Shown here piece by piece: positions 22,685-62,274 of a stretch of 64,000 bases of DNA (position 1 is the first letter of the stretch; every line of letters starts with the position of its first letter). Position numbers and translations under genes: made by a program. A model generated the notes under the pieces. The model was given only the letters and a program-made list of their open reading frames with translations. It was not told the DNA's origin and searched no databases. This DNA comes from Scylla paramamosain (taxonomy: Eukaryota; Arthropoda; Malacostraca; Decapoda; Portunidae), in NCBI RefSeq assembly GCF_035594125.1, contig NC_087166.1:21397266-21461265 (forward strand). Direction: 5' to 3'.

Positions 22685-22865
22685 CTTACTGTACCTGCCC
22701 CTTAAGGTAAACTAACCTACCTAACATTTTGTAACCTTCTAACTGGGGGACTTTGTCCCTCCTGGACACCCCCCATAAGGTAAACTAACCTAACCCAACA
22801 TTTTGTATCTGCCAAAACAGAGGGGGGCAGTTGCCCCTCCTGGACCTTCCTGTAAGGTAAACTTA
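22685..22865. repeat. ~78-bp tandem, about 2.3 units
   Basis: AAGGTAAACTAACCTA.C followed by AACATTTTGTA is repeated at about 22706 and 22778, with a third start at 22852. Between them lie palindromic blocks (GGGGGACTTTGTCCCTCCTGGAC and the like, at about 22745 and 22825). Confidence 0.7.
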
Positions 22866-23154
22866 TTATTAATTTACAACAGGGTAAAATGGAGGTAGAA
22901 ATGTTCCAAACAGTGAGATGTAGATGCTGAGAAGGGCTATAGTTATGTATGGTGTATTGATTGAAACAACAGTAAAACCATATTTTGTATTGAGTATTTA
23001 GGTTTGGCCCACATGGGGACTCCTGCCCATCACTCACCCATGTCAGTCACAACACTCATCTCTCTGTCTGATACATTAATTATTTATTTCTTCAAGATGA
23101 ATCTGAGTACATCCATTTCTTTAATAAGAATGAAAATATTATGAATGTTTTGCT
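22866..23154. other. No feature seen
   Basis: Unassigned AT-rich spacer before the family B retrotransposon 3' end. Confidence 0.4.
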
Positions 23155-26100
23155 AATTTTTTTTCTCTGTAGTAGTCACTGGCCAAGGAAAACAAAAGAA
23201 AAAATCTCATTTAGGTGCTAGTCCCAAAAGAGATGTGAGAAGAATCATTAAGAATTAAAAGATAAGTGTCTTGACACCTCCCTCTTGAAAGAGTTCAAAT
23301 CATAGGAAGAAGGAAATACAGAAGCAGGTAGGGAGTTCCAGAGTTTACCAGAGAAAGGGATGAATGACTAAGAATACTGGTTAATTCTTGCATTAGAGAG
23401 GTGGACAGAACAGGGTTGAGAGAAAGAAGAGTCTTATGCAGTGAGGCCCTGGGAGGAGAGGAGACATTCAGTTAGAAAGATCTGAAGAGCAGTTAGCATG
23501 AAAACAGCAATAGAAGATAGCAAAAGATGCAACATTGCAGTGATGAAAAGAGGCTGAAGACAGTCAGATAGAGGAGAGGAGTTGATAAGAAGAAAAGCTC
23601 TTGATTACACCCTGTCTAAAATAGCAGTGTGAGTGGAACCCGCCCATACATGTGAAGCATACTCCATACATAGATGAATAAGGCCCTTGTACAGAGTTAG
23701 CAGCTGCGGGGGTGAGAAAAACTGGTGGAGACAACTCAGAATGCCTAACTTCATAGAAACTGTTTTAGTTAGAGATGGGATGTGAAGTTTCCAGTTTAGA
23801 TTATAATTAAAGGACAGGCCGAGGATGTTCAGTGTAGAAGAGGAGGACAGTTGAGTGTCATTGAGGAAGAGGGGATAGTTGTCTGGAAGATTGTGTTGAG
23901 TTGATAGATGAAGAAATTGAGTTTTTGAGGCATTGAACAATACCAAGTTTAGTCTGACCCAATCATGTTAGAAAGATCAGAAGTCAGGGATTCTGTGGCT
24001 TCTCTGAGTGAACTGTTTACATCTGTGGAAAGCCATGAAAAAGTGCAGGGTGGTATCATCAGCATAGGAGTGGACAGGACAAGAAGTTTGGTTTAGAAGA
24101 TCATTGATGAATAATAGAAAGGAGTTGGGTGACAGGACATAACCCTGAGGAACACTACTGTTAATAAATTTAGGAGAAGAACAGTGATCATCTACCACAG
24201 CAGCAATAGAATGGTCAGAAAGGAAACTTGAGGTGAAGTTACAGAGAGGATAGAAGCCGTAGAGAGTCTGAAAATCAGAGCTTTATGCTGAATTCTATCA
24301 AAAGTTTTTGATATGTCTAAGGCAGCACCAAAAGTTTTGCCAAAATCTCTAAAAGAGGATGACGAAGACTCAGTAAGGAAAGCTAGATCACGTAGAGCAG
24401 TCTTGACAGAACCCATATTGGCAATCAGGTTGTGAAGTGAAAGATGTTTAACCCGTAAACTGCGACATCTGTCACATGATAAACAACGTGTAACTACAAC
24501 TTACATCATGTGATGTAAAGGCTATTTTGAAATTTGGTGGCTTATATTTTACTCCCATGTGCTTTGAAATGATGTTTGACAACTCAGGGTGAGTGATTCC
24601 ATGCTCCCTTCCTTATCACCCACTCATCCTTAGTTCTCCTCAAGACATTATGGAAAGGACAGGTCAGTCACCTCAGTGCAACCCACAACTCTCCTTATGC
24701 TATAAGATGTAAGATAACTTACACAAGATCCATTCCTATAAGAATGAAAGAAACAGTGGATGATTTCAGCAGCAGTGGTGAGGAACAAAGTGTGAAAAGT
24801 AAAAAAAAGTGGTAGAAAAGTTATTACTGCATGTGGTACTGAGAGCAGAGGTAGGGAAAAGCATCATGCACAGCCCACACCCAAGCCTACCTCACCATCT
24901 TGTCCTAAAGCTGGAAATAGAAGAGTGAGCTAATATTTGTTTTTTCTATAGTTTTCCATGGAATCTTTCATTTTATAACAGTAAAAATTATTTTTGAGTA
25001 ATTTTTTCTGCTGATGATTGCACACTACAGTTATGACTGCTGAAACCCTATTGCACAGTTTATGGGTTAAGAATCTTCCTGTTGAGGATAGACTAAAAAT
25101 TTTAGAGAAGCCAGAAATTAAAGGAATAGGACGGTAGTTTGAGGGATTAGAACAGTCACCCTTTTTAGGAACAGGTTGAATGTAGGCAAACTTTCAGCAA
25201 GAAGGAAAGATAGATGTTGACAGACAAAGTTGAAAAAGTTTTATGAGGCAAGGTGCAAGCACTGAGGGGCAGTTTTGGAGAACAACAGGATGAACCCCAT
25301 CTGGTCCATAGGCCAGCAAGGGTAGAAAAAGGTAGCATGAAGTAATCAGAGGGTGGAGGAGAGGGAGGAACAAGCCCTGAATCATCCAACAAAGAGTTTT
25401 TAGCAAAAGGTTTGAGTGAAGAGTTCAGCTTTAGAAATAGATGAGATGGCAGTGGTGCCATCAGGTTGAAATAAAGGAGAGAAAGAAGAGGAAGCAAAGT
25501 TACTGGAGATGTTTTTGGGTAGGTGCCAGAAGTCATGAAGGGAGTTAGATATTGAAAGATTTTGACACTTTCTATTACTGAAGGAGTTTTTGGCTAGCTG
25601 GAGAACAGACTTAGCATGATTCTGTGCAGAAATATAAAGTGCTTAAAATTTAGGTGATGGAAGGCTCAAGTACCCTTTGTGGGCCACCTCTCTGCCATGT
25701 ATAGCACAAGCTGTGTTAAACCAAGATTTGGAAGGTTTATGTCAAAAGAAAAGTGAGGAATGTATGCCTCCATGCCAGACACTATCGTATTATGTGTTCA
25801 GTTCACAGAGACAGGTCTCTGACACGAAAGCAGTAGTCATTCCAAGGAAAATCAGCAAAATACCTCCTCTGTCCCCTAACTAGCAGAGGCAAAATGCCAG
25901 AGGCATCTCTGCTTAGGGGGATCCTAAAGAGGGATTGGAATATATAGATATGAGATTGTGCTCTGAAGAGCCCAAGGTAGAAAGTAGGGTAACAGCATAA
26001 GCAGAAGGATTAGAGGTTGGGAAAAGATCAAGAATGTTGGGTTTATTTCCAAGATGGTCAGGAATACAAGTAGTGTGTTGCACCAGTTGCTCTAAGTCAT

Positions 26101-26480
26101 GGAGGATAGCAAAGTTAAAGGCTAGTTCACCAGGATGGTCAGTGAAGGAAGAGGAAAGCCAAAGCTGAACATTGAACACTGAAGTCTCCAAGAATGGAGA
26201 TCTCCACAAAAGGGAAGAGAGTCAGAATGTGCTTCACTTTGGAAGTTAAGTAGTCAAAGAATTTCTTATAGTCAGAGGAGTTACTTAGTAGGTGAGAGGT
26301 ATACAGTACAGATAAATTTAGTTTAAGAGTAACTCTGCAGTCGTAGCCAGATGGTGGAAAACTCGGAAGAGTCAAGAGTATGGGCATGAGAGCAGATTAA
26401 GTCATTGCACACATAGACACAACAACCAGGTTTGGATTGAAAATGAGGATAATAGCAATGATTTTTTGGTTATATACCAT
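23155..26480 (-). mobile_element. Family B non-LTR retrotransposon copy, broken
   Basis: Minus strand, 5' end near 26480, A-rich 3' end near 23155. Segments in order: EN parts at 26387-25913 (EISILGDF near 26180; [46 protein letters not shown], with the catalytic D of SDH replaced by E), the linker at 25536-25165, RT fingers, then 24416-24192 (DISKTFDRIQHKAL), 24198-23977 (SSVPQGYVLS, YADD) and 23946-23605 (NASKTQFLHLSTQHN, LYKGLIHLCMEYASHVWAGSTH). APE-type endonuclease plus YADD RT identify a LINE. Clade not assigned. It is split by a 615-bp piggyBac-like insertion and by frameshifts. Confidence 0.85.
24448..25070. mobile_element. piggyBac-like element nested in family B
   Basis: The left edge is TTAA + CCCGTAAACTG (24448-24462). 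The right edge is CAGTTTATGGG + TTAA (25056-25070), an inverted repeat with one mismatch. The element proper is 615 bp. It interrupts the RT region of the family B copy. The homologous unfilled position in the family B copy at 63980-64000 (opposite strand) reads GATGTTTAAGAATCTTCC with a single TTAA, which proves the 4-bp duplication. From ATG at 24744 a short frame, METVDD-like with Ser/Glu then frame breaks, may be a transposase N-terminal remnant. No catalytic domain. Confidence 0.85.
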
Positions 26481-29040
26481 GATAGTATATAGCACTGCTC
26501 TCCAATGTTGTCAAGGTCATACAGTGACCAACAACAGCCATGCACCACAGGTCAGGTGGAGGCAGGTGATGGAGGTCACTCTATCTGGTCACCATCTACA
26601 GTGAAAACTTGGTAAATTTTAAAGTTTCAAGTTTTTCTTGGATATTTTGGTGTGTTTTAAATTAATCTGCTAACTGTTTCCTCTGGAAATTAGCCTTTCT
26701 TTTTCCTAATCCCCCATTCCACAGGAACTGCTGATTTGCAATAAGGCAACTAACAAATTAATACAAAACACTCCAAAACTGACCAAAAAAAAATTTTTTT
26801 TCTCCTCACAGATAACACATGCATTATGATATCACTGTTACCCCCACTCCCCCCTTGGAAAGTAACAATTTGTGAAAAGAATGAATAATCAATTTATGCA
26901 AAACATGCCTAATTCTGCCAAAAGAAAAATATTTTTGTCCTCAGAAAGACACAATAATGTGCTGTTGTTCACAACCACACACTTTGATCACTCGTTATGG
27001 AACGTATCACTGGCCTCATACCTCAGGACTGTTAGGTGCTAAAGCAGATTTAACCAAACCTAACTAAACCATAGCTAACCTAACCTAACCTAACTAAACC
27101 TAACCTAACTTAAACTTAACCTTACATAAACTAACTAAACCTAACCTGACCTAACTAAACCTAACCAGTGCACACAGACATCTTCTTCAGACTGATTTAA
27201 ATTCAGGCCGCGTTTTCCCTCTCTGATGAAATAATGTGCTATGACGGACCAAATTAATTATGTATTTTTTTTATTGTCCTGTGGCATGATTTATTTGGTG
27301 TCAGCACACTGAAATCACTCACTGCAGTGGGACACACATGTATGAACTCGCGCAGCATCACTCAAGAGTCAGTAGGCAGTTAATGATTTAATGTCAAGTG
27401 GTGCAGTGTGGCACTCCGGGCAGCAGTTCAGGCCAATACTGGTAAGGTTACAAAAATTGCTAGTGGCATTATAATGAATTTTCAATGCATATATATGGGG
27501 TTGAAATTAATGAATGAAAGGATCTATCTGGTGAGGCAGGTAAGAATTGCTGTTGTTCCTCGGGCAAGGAATTTGATATATACCAAAAACTTCCCCAACC
27601 CCCCAACACCTTCCATGTGTGTGTTTCACAGCAGTGAGAAAGAACTTACTTATGATGAAAAAATATATATACTGTACTTGCCAGTGCATTAGATGGTGGA
27701 GATGCATCATGTGAGATGCCATCTCACACACCAGCCAAACATGCCACTCACAGTTACAAACTCCAAGACTAATGGTGGTCTCTAGATCTCTCACACATGA
27801 GCCCTGACCATAACACTATCAACTTGTTGCACTAAGAAATCCTAAACCAAAACTATCAAAAAACTGAGTAATCCCAACACACAGTAATCTATAGAGGTAC
27901 TTGGCAAGACTGGACCTGACAGGGACCTGTTTTAGATAAAGTATATACTGCTCTTGTATATTCTGTCACTGTTTCCTGAATCTGTGGCAAGATAAGCTTG
28001 TAGATGCACTGTGTTAGAAGTGACACCAGTGATAAGGGAGAGAATACTAAATGTGCAGGGCTCGTGGAAACATCTGGCTTCCTCTGAGTCTGATGTGTGA
28101 AAGGAAGTCTATGTCTGCCTGCTGCCCTGAGATTGGTGGTGCTAGTTTGATTCCCAGCATCCTCTGTACTAACCAGCAGACTGAGTGTGCAGTTTGAACA
28201 GGTTTGTGAGGAACTTTGAAGAGAAACAGTTCTCCTTTGAGCCTAACACATGCATGGCTCATTACACACAGGCTCATATATATTTCTTTCAGACTTATTC
28301 TGATGTACAGAATATGGTAAAATTCGGGAATTTCTGTGGTGATCATAAAATTTGATTAACACAGTTATAATTAAGGGATTTGGCATAATGGTGTCAGGTG
28401 TTATGTGAATGGGGAAAAAGGTTATTTTAAGTTAGGTTTTATTAAATTGGGTTAGGTTTGATGTAGTTGAATCTATTTTATTGAATAGATCTTGTCATTT
28501 GTGAATATTTTAGTTGGTGTAAGTGATGTGACAACTTTTGTCTGCCATGCTAGAGAATAGGAATTGTTTCTGATATCAAGGTGTTTGCAACTTTGGTCTC
28601 AAAATATTGTGTTGTACAACTCACGCTTCTGTTATAGCTAAGAGACTCTATTATGTAAATTACTGGTGTACAGTAGCTCCAAATCTATCTTGAAAAAAAA
28701 AAAGTATACATTCTGACACAATGGACAATATTATTTGACATGTTTGGTGTTTATGGAGGCAACAGTTGTTAGCCCTATACACTAGGGATGGTTGCCATAT
28801 ATTATGACCTGGGAAATTGATTGGCATATCAGCATCAACCTTACCAACAACCTTACCGATGTGACACATGATCAGGCAGCAAGCAGGTTTCATATTGTTC
28901 ATTATGCCACAGTTTGCAACACACTTTAAAGAGGGTTTGAGGGCTACTGTGTGTGATTGTTTTTGCTTATCCTTTTTATTGTCAATCAGCACCTCTTACA
29001 CTAACTCAGGGTGGGCAGTCATTCTGACCGACAGACATAA
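26481..29040. other. GTF3C3 5' flank, no coding exon recognised
   Basis: Mostly AT-rich. It holds a CCTAA tract (listed apart). About 27361-27440 ends ...CCAATACTG|GTAAGG, a good donor shape, and could be a non-coding first exon of GTF3C3 about 2 kb upstream of the first coding exon. Frames at 27408-28992 show no motif. Confidence 0.35.
27054..27175 (-). repeat. Degenerate CCTAA (TTAGG complement) tract
   Basis: CCTAA/CTAAACC units with interspersed AACTTAA variants, the complement of the tracts at 6160-6560. Confidence 0.7.
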
Positions 29041-29044
29041 GAAC

Positions 29045-29330
29045 AGAAGAAAATAAGGGAAGCTGCAAGAAGCATCAAGCCTACATATGGCAGTCCTTGT
29101 ATGAACCTATTTTCACTTATTATTCCCATCCATAATTCTGTCTAATTTTCTTTTAAAGCTCCCTTATGACTCATCACTAACAACCTGATCACTGAGTTCA
29201 TTCCATTCATCTATCACTTTATTTAAGAACCAATTCCTTCATGTCTCTTTTTAGAATTTTAGCTTTTTCAAGCTTGAACCCATGGATAGTTGCACACTTT
29301 GTTCATTTCAGACAAAAATGTGGAACACAA
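29045..29330 (-). pseudogene. CR1/L2-like retrotransposon 3' fragment
   Basis: Minus strand encodes a decayed RT C-terminus (MEWNELSDQVVSDE, then SFKRKLDRIMD) with stops, followed by a 3' UTR-like GCAAGAAGC.TCA.GCCTAC segment. A sister fragment lies at 35640-35780. Confidence 0.65.
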
Positions 29331-29491
29331 AGTAAAGGCTGATCTTTCTTAATTATTTAGTTTGTTTTGAATATATCAAATATGTTGATTTTGGAATAGT
29401 GCTATTTCTTGAAGAAATGAAAATGGGTTTTTGTTTTCAGATGAAATGGGAAATGTGTTGATAGTATGAAATATAATTTTGTTACTTCCAG

Positions 29492-58211
<28,720 letters not shown>

Positions 58212-58419
58212 GGGGACCACTGTCTCCAACAGGGATGACTGGAATAGAAAATGTCTCTGCTGTCTTGCCTTTACAATTTGATGGAAGGTCAGGGTAAAGG
58301 AGTACATGTGTGAAAGAGGTGTTAGTACAGGTCAAACACATGAGCAAGCAGGAAGGGAATGTTTAGATAAGAGACAGAGGCTCTTCTGCTGAGGTCATCT
58401 TCAGGGAAACTCCTTGAAG

Positions 58420-58680
58420 GAGTGAGGTGTCAGAAATTGATAGACGAACAGTTGAGGAGAAAGAATGGATCCCTGCATCACTCCACTGGTGACATCCTTC
58501 CAGCCTGACACCTTACTGACTAAAGCCCTCTGCCTTCTTCCTGTCAGAAATTCCTTGACTCATGTAGTGTACTGGCCTTGCATCCCATAGGCAGGTAACT
58601 GCTTCAGTATCTGCTGGTCTGGCACTCCATGAAAGGCCTTCAGGAAGTCACAGTACACAGGAAAAGTTGAGGTTTGATGG
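58420..58680 (-). pseudogene. RT fragment of a fourth LINE type
   Basis: Minus strand reads PVYCDFLKAFHGVPDQQILK, then VKEFLTGRRQRALVSKVSG and VTSGVMQGSILSPQLF. These are RT palm motifs A (DFLKAF) and B (SGV.QGS). It lacks YXDD and has a stop. It does not match families A, B or C closely. Confidence 0.75.
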
Positions 58681-59070
58681 AAGAGAGGTGATGTTTCACA
58701 GATTGAAAATTATATTTAAGGCCGTGAACATTACAAGTCAATGAAGATCAAATTAAAGAGAGAGGGAGCGTGTCAACACACACTGGGCGCACAGCCAGCA
58801 CATTCCCTTCTCTATGATCACCCATTCTCTTTAGTTACATTAACAATGCTGTCCATATCCTATGAATAATAAATGGGATAACATGCTTCCTTGCTTCACT
58901 CATATTATTGGAATAAATTCTAGGCAGTCTTCTCATATTCAGTATTGAAAATCTTATAAACACGGCTTATTTGGTTGGTTTATGCATATGTACTTTTATT
59001 TAATTTATTTTTTTTTAATGCAAGAGGGGCACTGGCCAAGGGCAACAAAAGGAAGAAAGAAAAAAGAAAA

Positions 59071-59073
<3 letters not shown>
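58681..59073. other. Spacer with a family B 3' tip
   Basis: Only 59007-59050 is recognisable: GGGGCACTGGCCAAGGGCAA matches the extreme 3' end of family B (minus orientation). Confidence 0.55.

Positions 59074-59108
<35 letters not shown>
59074..59108. repeat. (GA)n microsatellite
   Basis: About 35 bp next to the family B tip. Confidence 0.95.
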
Positions 59109-59113
<5 letters not shown>

Positions 59114-59356
59114 CATAATGGACTCTTAACTCACGCAACATATACATCGACTGTTATGCCTTTTGAAGGAATTGGACACATTATTGTTATAAATTTATAT
59201 GTTCTAAAATTTCCCTCATTCCTTCAGCAAGTCTGAGGACCTGCTACAACGTAGAATGGTTTAGTGGAGGAGACAAAAAATACAGCTGCCACATAACAAT
59301 ATCCTAACTGCGACGTAACAATCTCGTGTTCCTGCACAATCCCCGAACTGTCATTT

Positions 59357-59495
<139 letters not shown>

Positions 59496-59660
59496 TGTGC
59501 CTCGTGGTTTTCTTTTAGGTTAGGAAGGGTGATCTCTTCCACAAAAGTGTTGAGGTTTCCATGCCTAATGCCTTTTGTTTATTGGAAGGGGAATGTTTTC
59601 AGCAAAATCATAGTGAAAAGTGTCGTGTTTCCTTGAAATAATAATAATAATAATAATAAA

Positions 59661-59861
59661 GTGAAGGATGAATTTTCTTCATTATGTTGGCTAATTTCTA
59701 GTATAATTTTTAACGTCACATTATTGAAAAATCAATATAAATGACTACCTGTATTACCTACGCATTACATACCATATGCGCCGCAGTGTTGGCCCGTTGG
59801 GTGGACTGACACTATGCCCCGCCACTAGGGTGAGGTGGTGAGGCGTCCACGTCGTTTCGTC

Positions 59862-59893
<32 letters not shown>

Positions 59894-60766
59894 TCGCGCA
59901 CTGTCTTGATCGATGAGCTTGCCTATTTTGCTGCTGGACGTGGCGGAACAATAGTAACATGCCTTGTTTCTGGTGGCGAATCACGTATGGCGTGGTGTTC
60001 CCCGCGGTGCAGCATACGCTGCATGGGATTGAGGGGCGGTGACTTCCCACACAGACGGCAGTGGCGACCATGCTAGTTCACTACAGGTGAGGTGTTCATT
60101 GTAGGGGCTGAGCTGACAAGCTTCTGTCAAACACGCTGAGTCGGTGGCTCGGCTGTGCAGATACAACCAGAGGAAGTTGTTTCCTCCCCTAGTAACAGAT
60201 GTGGGCTTGGCTTCGCAAGTGTGGGTGCACACAGTGTTTGCATTGAGGGATTCCCCTCCTTCCTTCCCGAGCAGTGTTCCACGTGGGAAACACGAACGTA
60301 TCATTGCCAACGCTCATGACAAAAGATATGTATTTATTTTATTAACGTACCTCATAATGGGGTAATTCGGATAAATTTTCAAATTGTTGGTGGTAATGTT
60401 GAAAGTGAAGAAAAAAAATATTTGTGGAATACATTTAACTAAATGTGCTCTTCTGCTCATGTTAAAACCGTCCAACAAATTGTTCATCTTTATGAGTAAC
60501 AAGAGCAAGGGTAATTCGGATTGCACATAGTTGCTGCAAATCAGTCTAATAATCACATAGCACACATCAAAATTACAGTTTGTGTTACTAAGATGGATGC
60601 AGAGGAAATGAAAACTAAACAAAATTTATCCATTTTTTTTTTTTTTTCAAAGCAGATGAGATTCCATTTGTCTCATCGCAAAATCAGGCCATCAAAGTCT
60701 CCTTTGAAAATAATATTCCTTTCATCACCTCTGGCTTAGGAAGAACTCTCACATGCCATTGTGGGG

Positions 60767-60770
<4 letters not shown>
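59661..60770. other. No gene recognised
   Basis: GC-richer block at 59750-60310 with a (CA)n at 59867-59893; frames there have no motif. AT-rich after 60320. Confidence 0.35.
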
Positions 60771-60864
<94 letters not shown>

Positions 60865-60865
60865 T
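60771..60865. repeat. (TA)n microsatellite at a LINE 3' end
   Basis: About 95 bp, abutting the A-rich tail of the family B copy to the right. Confidence 0.97.
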
Positions 60866-61829
60866 TTTTTTTTATGTAGGAAGGACGCTGGCCAAGGGCA
60901 ACAAAAATCTAGTAAAAAAAATGCCCACTGAAATGCCAGTCCCATAAAAGGGTCAAAGCAGTGGTCAAAAATTGATGAATAAGTGTCTTGAAACCTCCCT
61001 CTTGAAGGAATTCAAGTCATAGGAAGGTGGAAATACAGAAGCAGGCAGGGAGTTCCAGAGTTTACCAGAGAAAGTGATGAATGATTGAGAATACTGGTTA
61101 ACTCTTGCGTTAGAGAGGTGGACAGAATAGGGGTGAGAGAAGAAAGTCTTGTGCAGCGAGGCCGCAGGAGGAGGGGAGGCATGCAGTTAGCAAGATCAGA
61201 AGAGCAGTTAGCATGAAAATAGCAGTAGAAGACAGCTAGATATGCAACATTGCGGCGGTGAGAGAGAGGCTGAAGACAGTCAGTTAGAGGAGAGGAGTTG
61301 ATGAGACGAAAAGCTTTTGATTCCACCCAGTCTAGAAGAGCAGTGTGAGTGGAACCCCCCCAGACATGTGAAGCATACTCCATACATGGACGGATAAGGC
61401 CCTTGTACAGAGTTAGCAGCTGGGGGGGTGAGAAAAACTGGCGGAGACGTCTCAGAACACCTAACTTCATAGAAGCTGTTTTAGCTAGAGATGAGATGTG
61501 AAGTTTCCAGTTCAGATTATAAGTAAAGGACAGACCGAGGATGTTCAGTGTAGAAGAGGGGGACAGTTGAGTGTCATTGAAGAAGAGGGGATAGTTGTCT
61601 GGATGGTTATGTTGAGTTGATAGATGAAGGATCTGAGTTTTTGAGGCATTGAACAATACCAAGTTTGCTCTGCCCCAATCAGAAATTTTAGAAAGATCAT
61701 AAGTCAAGCGTTCTGTGGCTTCCCTGCATGATATGTTTACCTCCTGAAGGATTGGACGTCTATGAAAAGATGTGGAAAAGTGCAGGGTGGTATCAGCGTA
61801 GGAGTGGATAGGACAAGAAGTTTGGTTTA
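60866..61829 (-). mobile_element. Family B 3' copy, 5'-truncated, long intact frame
   Basis: Minus strand. 61707-61012 is an uninterrupted 231-codon frame for the RT thumb and C-terminus (ISDWGRANLVLFNASKTQ, LNILGLSFTYNLNWKLHI, then LYKGLIRPCMEYASHVWGGS, AFRLINSSPLTDCL). The YADD region lies just upstream at the truncation point. The 3' tail on the plus strand reads T-rich, then ATGTAGGAAGGACGCTGGCC. The best-preserved 3' end of the family here. Confidence 0.85.
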
Positions 61830-62080
61830 GGCTGCTTACACACGAGCGTTTTTGTACGCGCGTCGAACGGACGCACAGAACGTGTCATATTTTTTGTACA
61901 CGCGTTTGCCCCGCGTTCGCGTTTCTCGCCCTGCCTCCAGCCTACTTTCTCGAGCGTACCTCCTCTCAGTCACCAACTGTCTCCTCAAGATGGAGGGTGC
62001 ACGAAAGAAAGCTGTGATTGCTTATGCAGCAATGGAGGAGGCAGTAGACACCTGCCGAAACGATAATTACTCCCAGTGAG
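61830..62080 (+). mobile_element. PIF/Harbinger-like left end
   Basis: Starts GGCTGCTTACACACGAGCG right after TTA. The other family B copies read on through this TTA into GAAGATCA, so the break fits a 3-bp TTA target as used by Harbinger elements. About 61990-62078 encodes MEGARKKAVIAYAAMEEAVD, possibly the start of an element protein. No right end found; the element is cut off before the family B ORF2 leader. Confidence 0.5.
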
Positions 62081-62274
62081 GTCTAAAGCACTGTTCAGGG
62101 GGTGCTGTGAACTTATCATTAAACCCAGCTGTGACCTCACTGAACGTTTCCCTTTGTGTCTCACAACACAAGGGGGTAGTCACAGCCTGCCCTCTAAAGA
62201 CAACTCTCTTCCTCCACACAAAACTACAAGCACCTAATAACACACACACCCTTCACTCAAAAACTTTTAAAATC

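Noticed and set aside
28660..28992. 110-codon minus frame
   Set aside because: No motif, unusual composition, no splice support; considered chance.
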